27,337 bases of DNA from Chara braunii (taxonomy: Eukaryota; Streptophyta; Charophyceae; Charales; Characeae): assembly GCA_003427395.1 (NCBI GenBank), contig BFEA01000503.1, forward strand, positions 947,273 to 974,609, given 5' to 3'. Below, one piece after another: positions 10,265-19,769 of this stretch. The position numbers and the translations under genes were made by a program. Each line of letters opens with the position of its first letter. Within the stretch, counting starts at the first letter, position 1. The notes under the pieces are model-generated. The model saw only the letters and a list, made by a program, of their open reading frames with translations, searched no databases and was not told the DNA's origin.

Positions 10265-12494
10265 CCTCAGTTGACCCGGTCAAACGCATGCAAACTGCCT
10301 TCCTCCCACCTTCCCTCAATTCATCTTTTGATCTGTTTTTAGTCAAAATAAAAAAGAAACTTCAGCTTCACTCTTACACATTCCTTTCATTCAGTTTGAT
10401 TAGATTATCATGAAAAGAAAGCAAAGGTCATAGGGAAACACATGCATACAATCAGTCAGACTAGAGGGAGATAGTCAAACATGGGTACAGTGGGTCCATA
10501 CAGTCAGAAGGAGATATACCTGACTGTTCCCTGCCTCCAAAACTCCTCATGAGTCCCTACAGAGCTCCCGCAATCGGTGGGCAGACTCCCCACAGAGTCT
10601 TGATGCGGTCCTACGGGTTGCAATCCCGCCTGCCGCTTTCCTCTCTGAACAAGATTAGACTTAGAGTAAGAAAGGCAGAATGAGGGGTTTCAGACGCTCG
10701 AGATACAAGAGAGGGACTGACTCAACTCGTAGGAGAGGGCCTTGTTATCTTCGTGCGCCTGAAGGCCCCACAATGGCAACCAAAATACACAGCAACTTGG
10801 TCAAACCGGCGTCCAACTGCCTATCGTTGACTGTCTGGTGTCTCCCCAACTCTCAACAACGACTCCCTTCGAAGGGCTCATCTTCCCCAACGAGCTTCGT
10901 GGCCAAAAATATACTAGACAGCTCAGACATGGGTTGAGACTCAAAAGCTCAACCCTCTCTCTTGCCACAGTGAAACAGCAACGTGGTCTAGTTGACCATG
11001 CAACGCCGGGGTGCGTTCAGATGCTGGCCGTCTAACCCTCGCCAAGCCTAGGCAAGCAGGTAAGCATGCCTCCTCGCATGTTCCCTCTCCTCGGTGCTCC
11101 GTCCTGTGTGATGAGCCATGCACCGGCCAAGGGGTAAGCCCCCAATCTCGCCTCCAAATTCCCGTTTGCTTTGGTCCATATATTGACCAACAGATACGCC
11201 TCTGATTCGTAGCTCAGAACACGAGCAGATGCACTGCCGCTTCTTCCAACTCTCACCCTCTATCGAAACTCTTTCCTTCATACGTTCTCTACCCATTACT
11301 GTCGGCTCTCAGGAGTACCACAGCTAAAGTGAGAAGCTCACAGCTCGTCTGCGGGAAAAATTAATCTTGCGAGGATAACCAACAATCGACGGAATAAAAA
11401 GGGAAGTTTTACTTAACTGTATAGGCGCTGTCCGAATCAATTTGGCTACCAGTATCGCACCACTACTGTAGTGCGCTGCCTCCTCTTACCATACACGGTA
11501 GGCAGAATGGCTTTCTGCAAAACTCTTGCCCAGATGCGTTGTCGATCTCCTCGACAGTTTAATGTCAAGTTCGCTACTATAGTGAACACACAGATCGGAA
11601 CGAGTCTCCCGCTAGAATGCAGGAGTATACGTTGCCCTTTTGACCAAGAAAGAAAGTTATTCCCACACAAAATTATAATGAACCTTTTATTTAAAACACA
11701 GAAATACACAACGCTATCCAGCTAGGCACCCAACAGGATAGAAAAAAACTATTTCTATCGATGTGATGAGCAAATTCGGAATGAACCTTCGCCAGAACGC
11801 CGATGGATACATCCCTACGACAAGTTTCTTTCCTGGTTTTTATTTCTCCCGCTATGCGCCGTCCCTATCTCCTGTATACTCCTGCCTGTGCATCGGGATA
11901 GGTTCACTCACAGGTAAGCGCTCGCTCCCCTTTCTTCCCATTTTCTCCCTCATCTTATCCACATTTTTCTCCTCATCTTTTTCCGCTTTTCTTTCATAGC
12001 CACCGTGCAGCCCATAAAACTAATACCAGCTATACCATCCACCTTATATGAAATCTAACACCACGATCAGCTTCGCCTGACCCCAAAACCCCAGTCTAGC
12101 ATTTTAAATCACTAAAAGCGGTCAAGAAATGACCGAGTTATTTCAATCCCACTCTCCCTCTTCTTTGCTTTTCGCCACCTCCCCCGGATGTCTTCCTCTT
12201 ACTAAATCCTAACTTACTAACGTTCCGACCAAAGTAACTTCAGTTTCGGGATCACCCATCCCGAAGACCCCTATATCATGTCTTTCCCCGCCTGATTCTA
12301 TCAAGGAACGGCGGGGTACACGTTTTTTCCTTCCCGCCATAACTACTTCCTCCACTGCGCCGTCTTCCGCTTTTTGCTCTGCCCGCATCTGCCACGATTG
12401 CCCCTCCGGGTTCAGACCCCCCCCGTCGTTGCCTCCGTTCTTCTTCGTGTAGTCCTCCGCCAGTCCGTCTGTCGCAATGCATAGTCCTACAGCC
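10265..12494. other. Unassigned sequence, no gene seen
   Basis: No domain, rRNA, tRNA or repeat partner was recognised, apart from a 14-nt word (GTGCGTTCAGATGC at 11011) shared with 7893 and, less exactly, 4731. Open frames are 60-90 codons, overlap on both strands and lack similarity between them. The part at 12050-12480 is pyrimidine-rich, which explains long minus-strand frames. Confidence 0.45.
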
Positions 12495-12640
12495 GCGTGA
12501 GTTCGACAGCCTCTGCCAAACCTGAAGGAAACTTCGAAGGAAAACAACTACCAACTGACTCGATTGCTTTTTCGCCCCTATACGCAAGTCCGCCAGACAA
12601 TCTTCGTAGCAACAGTGTTGCAGTCCTCCTCCAAATGTCC
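12495..12640 (-). pseudogene. Diverged 25S rRNA fragment a
   Basis: On the minus strand GCGTATAGGGGCGAAAAAGC, then a counterpart of AATCGAACCATCTAGTAGCTGG, then TTCGAAGTTTCCTTCAGG, match the conserved 25S stretch that contains GGGTATAGGGGCGAAAGACT. The same rRNA stretch is present again in fragment b and at 6813-6870, so it was duplicated before or during decay. Confidence 0.8.
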
Positions 12641-12784
12641 TATAACCTGCTCCGCCATCTCTATCTCGAAACGCACCTAGCGTGGTTTTCCATCCAGGTT
12701 CACCCCTCATTCGTTTTTCCGATTCTCTCCTTCGAGGTTAGCAACGCTCGGTAGTAGAGGCCGTCCCTTCAGTGAGTCGATGAA

Positions 12785-12900
12785 GACTGCCCGACGGCTC
12801 CACCTATCCTAAGTCGGACTGTGGAGGGGAGCCAGCTACTACCTGGTCCGTTTAGCCCTTCACCACCTATGCCCAAGTCCAGCAGACAGGCCGCGCAACA
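12785..12900 (-). pseudogene. Diverged 25S rRNA fragment b
   Basis: The minus strand reads CTTGGGCATAGGTGGTGAAG, later AGTAGCTGGCTCCCCTCC and AGGATAGGTGGAGC. It corresponds to the 25S stretch around TTGGGTATAGGGGCGAAAGA, AGTAGCTGGTTCCCTCCGAA and AGGATAGCTGGAGC. It is a second, independently mutated copy of the stretch in fragment a. Confidence 0.85.
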
Positions 12901-12959
12901 AAGTCACCACAGACCTCCACACAACGCTCTCTACCTTTCACTGTGCCGCTCCACAGGTG

Positions 12960-13215
12960 CTCCCTGGCTTCCGCTGTGTCACTCTTTTGGCGAAACCGTC
13001 CGCCCTAAATAACAGATGGCGCTGAGGCACGCGGCCTATGCTCGGCCGTCTCGACTCCGCCACTACAAGGTATCGAAGGGCACAACCTATTGCATGGCCC
13101 GCAACGTGAGCCTGGTGAAGGCCCGACGCAGATCTCATTAGCACTCATTCAAATGAGAGCTTTGGAGACCAAATTTGGGGAAAGGTTAAGTAGGACTGCT
13201 ACTGTGATCCGCGAC
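12960..13215 (+). pseudogene. Diverged 25S rRNA fragment c (opposite orientation)
   Basis: The plus strand reads AGATGGCGCTGAGGC, CGGCCTATGCTCGGCCGTC, GCAGATCTCATTAGCA, then TTCAAATGAGAGCTTTGGAG and GGGGAAAGGTTAAG. This follows, in order, a more downstream 25S stretch whose usual words are GGATGGCGCTTAAGC, TATTCAAATGAGAACTTTGA and GGGGAAAGGTTCC. It is flanked on both sides by 25S fragments in the opposite orientation, so this piece has been flipped. Confidence 0.85.
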
Positions 13216-13239
13216 CCCTTCTGCCCTTAGTGTGCTCGT

Positions 13240-13510
13240 CCCTCCGCCTCGGTACAACCTACCGACTCTCGAGGCCCAACGGGCATACTCACGCCCAAAC
13301 CTCTCACAGCAGATCATGGTTGGTGGACGTTGCACCTACATAAGGCCCTTACCACTCAGGTCTCTTCCACCCCGTGGGCTAAACCACCCGCTGACTCGCA
13401 TGCACGCCGTCCTCCTAGGACAAAGGACTCTCGCCAACATCCCAGACACGCAAGGACTCGCAGATCACAACATAGGAGGTGCGCGCTCAAAGCCCTTGAC
13501 CACCATGATA
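13240..13510 (-). pseudogene. Diverged 25S rRNA fragment d
   Basis: The minus strand contains TTGCGTGTCTGGGATG, GCGAGTCAGCGGGTGG, GAGGTTTGGGCGTGAG and TATGCCCGTTGGGCC. It aligns to 6400-6690 and to the 25S stretch with GTGCGAGTCAACGGGTGAGT and GTTCGAGTGTGAGCATGCC. It is the inverted counterpart of the left-arm pseudogene and has its own mutations. Confidence 0.85.
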
Positions 13511-13566
13511 GCCTCTAAATCCAGCGTCGCGTACGAGTCAAGGAATGTTGAAGCAAAGAAAAGTAA

Positions 13567-13625
13567 CAACAACAACAACAATAATAATAATAAAAAAAAA
13601 AAAATAATAACAATAATAATAATAA
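13567..13625. repeat. (AAC)n/(AAT)n trinucleotide tract with A run
   Basis: AAC units grade into AAT units, then a run of 12 A and more AAT. It lies at the junction between 25S fragment d and block F on the minus strand, where copies 1 and 2 of F also have AT-rich sequence. Confidence 0.95.
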
Positions 13626-13639
13626 TCGTTAGAGAATGA

Positions 13640-13860
13640 CTAACGAGGAAAAAGGAACCGCTGGTACTGCTCCGACTCTGCTAATGGCAAAACCAAGGGG
13701 GATAACCCCGCCGAACCCTCAACCCCTCAGCCCCTTTATGCCACTTGAATACTCTTTCGCAGTCGCCCATTGACCTCGACCCCCGAATCTCTCGGATGAA
13801 ATTTCGTCACTATAAACGGATATTGTGCGACATGTAGATCTACCGAAACGTTTTCAAAAT
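13640..13860 (-). repeat. Repeat block F, copy 3 (reversed)
   Basis: The minus strand reads GGCTGAGGGGTTGAGGGTTC, CCCTTGGTTTTGCC and CAGCGGTTCC. It matches F copy 1 near 5868-5915 and F copy 2 near 15875-15980. It sits between 25S fragment d and block E, the same relative order as in the left arm. Confidence 0.75.
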
Positions 13861-13889
13861 CATCCTGTTGTCGATGCCGTCCTCAGTAC

Positions 13890-14205
13890 GTATGCACAAG
13901 TCACAGGCAAGTGCACCAATCAAGAGACAAAATCTTTTTAATCCTGGTTCAATCAGAAAAACATAAACTTGGTCGGCAACTATGCCGACTCCACAATCAT
14001 CAACAAGAAGAGAGATCACACGCGCCTCAAGTCTGCGCGCCCGCACACTCTCTACTCTAGTCATCCATTTAGTCAGCGCAAACAATCTGACACAACCACG
14101 ACTCGCACGGTGTACTGAAACTTTAAATCGCTTATTTTCTGTCACTTACAAAAACCAGGGCAGATACCCTTGTAATGGTATTCGCCTCGACAGCGTGAGG
14201 GTTGA
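13890..14205 (-). repeat. Repeat block E, copy 1 (reversed)
   Basis: The reverse complement matches 25378-25660 over its length. Landmarks are GATACCCTTGTAATGGTAT at its end, CTCTCTACTCTAGT, AGTCTGCGCGCCC, and on the minus strand GATTAAAAAGATTTTGTCTC. Conservation is high for this window. A 101-codon minus-strand frame (13840-14145) crosses it, but no domain is recognised. Confidence 0.85.
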
Positions 14206-14569
14206 GTGAATTTGGGTTGAGAGAAAAAAGAGACCCTCTTGAGTTGCTTGTTAGGTTTTACAGTTGGACGTTGAGGTCCATGACGGTTGTCAAAGCCAAA
14301 CCCCTTGATATGTTCCAAGGTCGGGTTTCCTCCTATAAACTAAGGGTATTTCGCCGCTACAAAAGGTCGTAGCCTGATTACCGCTCCTTGCGCAGTGTGC
14401 AGAAGAGGGTAGGACACACAATTACTTTTGCAATTGTCTAGGGTCAAGGGAATATTCCCTCAGGACGAGTGTTAGTTGACATCTGAGTGTCAAATGCGAT
14501 CCCACATTTTGGAACAACTCGCATGATTATGGGCACCCCATAGTACGCTATCATTGCAATGCTTGCGTA
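14206..14569. other. Unassigned spacer between blocks E and B
   Basis: No gene, rRNA or repeat partner seen. Short Thr/Val-rich open frames only. Confidence 0.45.
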
Positions 14570-15310
14570 TTCATGCATGACTAGTCGATATGATGAGGTC
14601 TGCGTCGCAACGTTATTTATTTGAAGCCTTGCGGGCGACGTCTACTTGTTCAAGCACCATGAAGAGTTACGAGATTGAATTGAAAAAGAGACTAGGCGTG
14701 ATTTGAGTATGAGGATTGAACTTATTTTTCTTATGTAAGTGTATCGTGGTTAGATTGGCCATCTTATTCGACCGGCGTAAAATCGTGCATGGGAGATCAA
14801 AGTCCCAAACGACGGTTCGCGTACGGTTTCGATTTGGGCGTTTGAATGTGTGTACCCCCTATGCTCAAACAGAGACGCCCTCGACTGGGCCACCTCTGCG
14901 ATTGCCCCCGAGAAACTTTCGTACGTGGTTCGGTAGCTCGGGGGGGATACGCCCACCGACGAGATGGTGACAACTCCCATAGGTGGAGGTACGTTGTACC
15001 TAGCTTGACCCTATCCTGTCTTAGGAGCTTGCAAGAGGTATGGCTGACGCACTCGTTCGGAGCCGCACCGCTCAGTTAGAATTCCTGCTAAATCTTGCAT
15101 GACATGGACAGGAGGGTCGCTTTGTGGGACATATGCGCTCAACAACACACACTGCGTGTGTGCACACAGAGGTCGACATTGTCATAGAAGTTCAGCTAAA
15201 TCCCATATGACACGGCCGGAAGGGTCCCCCTGCGGGACCGATGTGCTCGACGCCGCACACTGCGAGCGCACGCACAAAGGTCGACATTGTCATGGCCGAT
15301 GTCCATGTTG
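14570..15310 (+). repeat. Repeat block B, copy B
   Basis: Plus-strand copy of the block found reversed at 4420-4980 and again at 25650-26110. Landmarks: GAAAAAGAGACTAGGCG near 14682, ACCCCCTATGCT near 14855, GGTAGCTCGGGGGGGATACG near 14931, GGTGACAACTCCC near 14965 and GAGGTATGGCTGACGCACTC near 15035. The last 216 bp are a tandem duplication. No protein or RNA family recognised. Confidence 0.85.
15087..15302 (+). repeat. Two 108-bp tandem units at the end of block B
   Basis: Both units start GCTAAATC (15087 and 15195) and end with GGTCGACATTGTCATRG. The period is 36 codons, so the open frame 15099-15311 stays in register and encodes two related 36-residue segments starting MTWTGGSLCG and MTRPEGSPCG. 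The left copy of B shows the equivalent start MTRLEGSLCG once. Coding function is unproven. Confidence 0.75.
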
Positions 15311-15599
15311 ACTATCAGTGCTACGATCCAAGGTGATTTCCGTTGACTTGCTTAAGGCGATGCTTGAGTCCAGACGACACTGGACACGTGAGACTTTCTA
15401 TTTTGTGCTTCCTTTTATTCCAACAAAGATCCTTTACGACCTCGGTGTTTTTTTTTGTACATAAAACCCGACGCCGCAGGTGTAGGTCGAGAGTTTCAAT
15501 TGCGAAAAGTAGTAAGACCGACCCCGGCCAAAGTGGTGGAGGTACGACTTTTAAGAGTGACCTCTTATAGGGATCGACATTGACGGTGGCGCGGCTTGA

Positions 15600-16330
15600 C
15601 CATGGTAGGTGGTGTGCGTAGCAGCTACAATCAGAACCGAGCAATCTGTGCGATGGTTGCGGGAATTTGGTCTGCGACCGGTAAGTCAAGGTGGGGCGTT
15701 GTGGGAGTTCAACAGGCTTAGGCTTGCCGGAGATATTTTTCATATGTGCGTTTGCTAAGCTCGAACTTGGGCCTGACCAGTTAATGGTTACGATACTAGA
15801 TTTTTAGGCTGCAGATACGGAGATAAAGACCAGCAAGGGACGAAGAAGCAGTAAAGCTTAATTGAAGGAGATTGAAGGGTTGAGGGTCTTGAGGGATTTA
15901 CCCTTTTGGTTTTGCTGCCGGTCCTGAGCGCGGGCCCGACTGGTGGGATCGAGGGGAGATGTCAGCGGTTCCCCTCTCTCCTCCAGACCTTTATTAATAT
16001 TATTTTAGGGAAAACTACGTGGGAGTCGCAAAAACGAGTTATACTTGCACTATAGGCAAAAATACAGTTTCGAATTGCAGTTTAGGCAATGTATAAAACC
16101 CAGCTTTCTGGCCAGGCAGGGTGCCCGAAGTGCAGTTGCAAACTGTATCTTGCCCCATAGTGCAATTATAACTTGTTTTTGTGACTCTACTGAAGTTACC
16201 CCAATTTTTTATTGTTCTTTATTTTACTATTTATTTATCCCATTTTTTGGACTGGGCTCGGTACCGATTTCGGGACCGGCGATAGAACGGACGAACCTAA
16301 CTCAGTTGGTACATCCGTGACCTGTTGAAA
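15600..16330 (+). repeat. Repeat block F, copy 2 (interrupted by a MITE)
   Basis: Direct, diverged copy of 5641-6115. GGTTACGATACTAGA near 15790, GGTTGAGGGTCTTGAGGG near 15877 and the distal part GGACCGGCGATAGAACGG to CATCCGTGACCTG are the anchors. A 195-bp MITE interrupts it at 16008-16202. Confidence 0.75.
16008..16202. mobile_element. 195-bp MITE with ~60-bp terminal inverted repeats
   Basis: The left end GGGAAAACTACGTGGGAGTC and the complement of the right end GGGGTAACTTCAGTAGAGTC pair. They continue through CACAAAAAC, AGTTATA, TTGCACTAT and ATACAGTTT for about 60 bp. The flanks ATTATTTTA (15999-16007) and AATTTTTTA (16203-16211) agree at 7 of 9 positions, as expected for an aged 9-bp target-site duplication. 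Long inverted repeats with a 9-bp duplication suggest a Mutator-type (MULE) MITE. The uninterrupted F copy at 5.6-6.1 kb supports a true insertion. It has no coding capacity. Confidence 0.85.
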
Positions 16331-16830
16331 CATAGGACCACGTTTGGATCTAAATATAGTTGGGTAGTTATTATAGTAAACTATTTTAAGTTGTTTAGAG
16401 CCAACCTTGAATGACTGTGGGTGGCGAGTTTGGCAGATTCATGCACTAGTAAGGGAGAGTCGGCAGGTCCAAAGTCCTGCAACCAAGAACCGATAGCCGT
16501 AGGCGTGGCTATAATAGGCCACGGTCCGACAATCACGAATGGTTTTAACTGCCCTTCAAGTGTTGTCAGAGCGACCAATGAAATGTGTAGGTGAAGTTTC
16601 GTTGGTGGTGCCAACAAAGGAGAGGAAGGAAATGACGAAGGAGGGGAGTGGGGTCAGCTTCATCTGGCCGCAGGTTATGTACTTATAAGAATTTCTCTTC
16701 TGTTGAAAGGGACGCTGGACCCTTTTTCCAGCAGGTGATGCTCCCCACCAATAGATGGAGCCTCCTTGACACTAGAGGTGTCTGCTCCTATCAGCACCCC
16801 TAGTACTCTCCGAGAGTCTTAACTGTAATA
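16331..16830. other. Unassigned sequence, doubtful rRNA similarity
   Basis: AGTAAGGGAGAGTCGGCAGG near 16448 loosely resembles a 25S rRNA word, but the flanking agreement is too weak to call. Otherwise no gene seen. Confidence 0.3.
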
Positions 16831-16872
16831 GGGGTAACTTCAGTAGAGTCACAAAAACAAGTTATAATTGCA
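16831..16872 (+). mobile_element. Solo arm of the 195-bp MITE
   Basis: GGGGTAACTTCAGTAGAGTC followed by ACAAAAACAAGTTATAATTGCA is almost identical to the complement of the right arm of the MITE at 16008-16202. It ends abruptly, with no opposite arm nearby. Interpreted as a truncated second insertion of the family. Confidence 0.8.
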
Positions 16873-18278
16873 AGAAAAGGAGGAGGAGGGGAGTGGCAAG
16901 GGTGAAGAACGTCTTATCACACCAGATTCCTAATGGAAGCACGTGGGTTATGGTGAGAAGTCGGGGGTTTTAGGGTGCGCGAATCAAATGGTAGAGTTAA
17001 CTATGTACCGCGCATGGCGAGGAGGCGCAACCCAGAAGGAGCAAGGACCGGGTAATGAAGCACAAACAGACTATATGCATGCTTTTTTTTTTAATGCATT
17101 TTGGAAAGTGTTGATGTGAGTATGCCCTAAGAACGCTGCATTCGACCACCAATGGCCGTCATATATATTTCTGAAAGTGTTGCACGCTTAAGACTCTTTC
17201 ATTGTTGTTCCCCCCCCGCCCTCTTTTTCGTCCATCCACTTGTTCATTGACTGTCGGTTATCGACTGATCCTCCGCCCCTCCCGAACGCCCCATGTTGCC
17301 TCTAGGTTACCTCTCGATTTGTGAAACTCTGAAGCTGCCTGGCCTGAATAGGAAACCCCTGGGCGCCGTCCAAAATGACCACTTCACGACTTCTGTAGGC
17401 TACCGTTATTCCTTCACGTTTTTCCTCTGCTAGGACTGCCTAAGTGACTGGTTCATCTTATGACGAGGACCACACCCTTCAACTTCATTTTCCCGCCCCC
17501 TCTAAGCCTATCTAAACCTTAAAAAGGTCGTCTATGTTACCCGATCGGGAAAGCCAAAACACAATAAGGTATAGCGCAGCGTCCTAACTGCGAATTTTGG
17601 ATTCTGGATTTATGAAATAGTTTTTGTGTTGCGACGAAGTGGAAGCGGGAACCTTTTTTTTTTTTTTTTTTTTTAAAGGGGGGGTATGGTGCTCACCTTT
17701 ACAGCAATGTTTCGTGCAAGGGGGGGGGGGGGGGTCGGAACGTGACTTCTGCGACGCTCTTTTCGCGCCTGTGGTGTTCTCACACTCGCACCGCTTGAGC
17801 TTTTGTTAATTTTTCACCATAGCTATCCTGCCTTCGACCTTGGAGGACAAAGGTGAAGATACATCAACGACAACCTACCGTGAGTTTTTCTTTTACCATA
17901 GGCAGTTGTTTGTCTTAGGAGACCACCTCCCCCCCTTGTCCACTAAGTACGAGTGTTATCTAAAGCTACAAGAAGATACTAGTGTGACGCTCGCCACTCA
18001 AGTGCCCCACTACAAATTTCTTGTCCAGATCCTTTCCACCAAGCAACAATGTCGACTCAATGTGGGTAAATTGAGTTTTCCAACGTTCGTCGTGTCCAAG
18101 CCTGGTCACATCAGACCCCTCGTAGGTAATGCTGCAAGGTGCTGCTTCTTCGTCCGAAGATTTCTCTTTTCCTCTTTTGGTGGTGAGATCCTATCATTCG
18201 TCAGGCCTCTCCCTGAAAACAACAACTTTCCTCCTTTCCCTCTTCTGTTATTTTTCTCCAACCTTGCCTTTTTCGCGT
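16873..18278. other. Unassigned sequence with homopolymer runs
   Basis: T run of about 21 at 17654-17674 and G run of 15 at 17721-17735. The open stretch 17840-18280 (146 codons) starts at TTG, contains no Met codon and matches no known family. No RNA gene recognised. Confidence 0.45.
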
Positions 18279-19105
18279 AATAGAATTCGACCGATCTCGA
18301 CCCCTGCTCTAAAAAACGACTTTCCTCTCCTCTCTAATTATTGCTCTGCCCTATATCCCTCTTTTGAACAGGACAATTATCTTTCCCACCCGGGTCTTTT
18401 CCTCCTTACCCCGCTTCTCCTCTAACTAAAGGCACGACCCTAAGCACAACCCCGACCGTACCGGTCTCTCACCCACCTACACGTACCCTAGACCTAGATT
18501 CACTCCCCAGCCTCTACCCGAGGAAATTTCCCCGACGCAACTTCCCAACCGACTCCCGGACCCCTTCCCTACAGGATTAAAAACCTTGCCTTCTAACCTG
18601 TCATCTTTCTTCACATGCCAAAACCGTATGCTGCCTCTTGTCTCCTTCCGTGTGATAGACCCCAGTCCCACCTATCACAACCTTGTCCTTTCCGTGGAAT
18701 AGAACTCCACCGATCTCGACCCTTGCCCTAAAATACGACTTTCCTATCCTCTCTAAGTATTGGCCTGCCCTATATCCCTCTCTTGAACGGGACAACCGTC
18801 TTTCCCACTCGGGTATTTTCCTCCTCAACCCACTTCCCCTCTAACTAAAGGCACGGCCCTTGTCATTTTCCGTGTAAGCACATCCCCGACCATACCGGAC
18901 TCTCACCCACGTACACGTACCTTAGACCTAGATTCACTCCCCCAGCCTCTACCTGAGGAAATTTCCTCGACGCAACTTTCCACCCGGCTCCCGGACCCCT
19001 TCCCTACAGGATTTTGAACCGCGCCTTGGAACCCGTCCTCTTTCTTCACACCCGAATACCTTATGCCGCCTCTTATCTCCTTCCGTGTAATAGAACCCCA
19101 ATCCT
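18279..19105 (+). repeat. Two ~418-bp tandem units
   Basis: Unit 1 starts AATAGAATTCGACCGATCTC (18279) and unit 2 starts AATAGAACTCCACCGATCTC (18697). A third start, GTAATAGAACCCC, is seen at 19087 before similarity fades. Shared words include CCCTATATCCCTC, CTCTAACTAAAGGCACG, GACCTAGATTCACTCCC, CCCGGACCCCTTCCCTACAG and CCTTCCGTG. Similarity is about 85% by eye. The units are strikingly C-rich on this strand and contain no plausible reading frame. Confidence 0.9.
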
Positions 19106-19659
19106 ACTTATCTCAATTACTGTTCATAATTAACTCACCTATACACACCCTATACCTAAATACATTTTACCCCCTTTCCCTCTCAAACGACCTCGCAACA
19201 CGTCCACGTACAGCACCGACTACGTCTCTCTACTCATATCCTCCCCTTGCATCCCTCCCGCCCTCCCGCCTCCCCCTGAGCCGCAACAAGGATCCCGCCC
19301 ATATTCTACCCCACTAACACCCTCGGTCGCTCGGTGTAACAAAAGCTCGACCCCTACCTCCCTCGACCTCTTTGTATTCTCGACTTGTACAACCCAGACA
19401 TCCAGATACAAAAACCTACTCTCTCCCCCCCTCCCTCACATCACTACCCCATACCCTAACACATCCCACCTGCTCCGCCTTTGAATTACATGTCCCACAA
19501 CCCAGTCGGACCCCATCAACGCCCCCCTTCCTCCCAGAATTCCCACCTCTTCTCGCCTACCTAGACTCTCACCAATTACTCTCCCTACATTTCACAAGCA
19601 CCCACCCTACAATAGACACGCCTCTCAACACTGACTGGTGAACTAATAGCAACTCAAAT
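19106..19659. other. C-rich unassigned sequence
   Basis: Continues the C/T-rich composition of the tandem units. Pro/Ser/Leu-rich open frames are compositional. No gene seen. Confidence 0.5.
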
Positions 19660-19711
19660 GGTTGCTTCAGTCGATGCATTGGGCATGGGGACAAACAGCA
19701 CTGAAGCAACC
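19660..19711. repeat. 12-bp perfect inverted repeat, 28-nt loop
   Basis: GGTTGCTTCAGT (19660-19671) is exactly complementary to ACTGAAGCAACC (19700-19711). It lies just upstream of the LINE ORF1 relic. It could fold into a stem-loop; no family assigned. Confidence 0.8.
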
Positions 19712-19769
19712 CCCCCTCCCGACATGATGGACGACGAAACCCAAAATTGACAGGCGTGGTCAAAAGATG

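Noticed and set aside
14931-14950. GGTAGCTCGGGGGGGATACG as a tRNA-type A box of a SINE
   Set aside because: The order of bases fits an A box only loosely, and no B box (GGTTCRANNCC) lies at the right distance in any of the three B copies.
16390-16480. Further 25S rRNA fragment
   Set aside because: Only scattered agreement with a 25S stretch (around AGTCGGCA). Too weak without a computed alignment.
17840-18280. 146-codon open stretch with fairly ordinary composition
   Set aside because: Starts at TTG with no Met codon inside. The end runs into the C/T-rich repeat region. No domain recognised.
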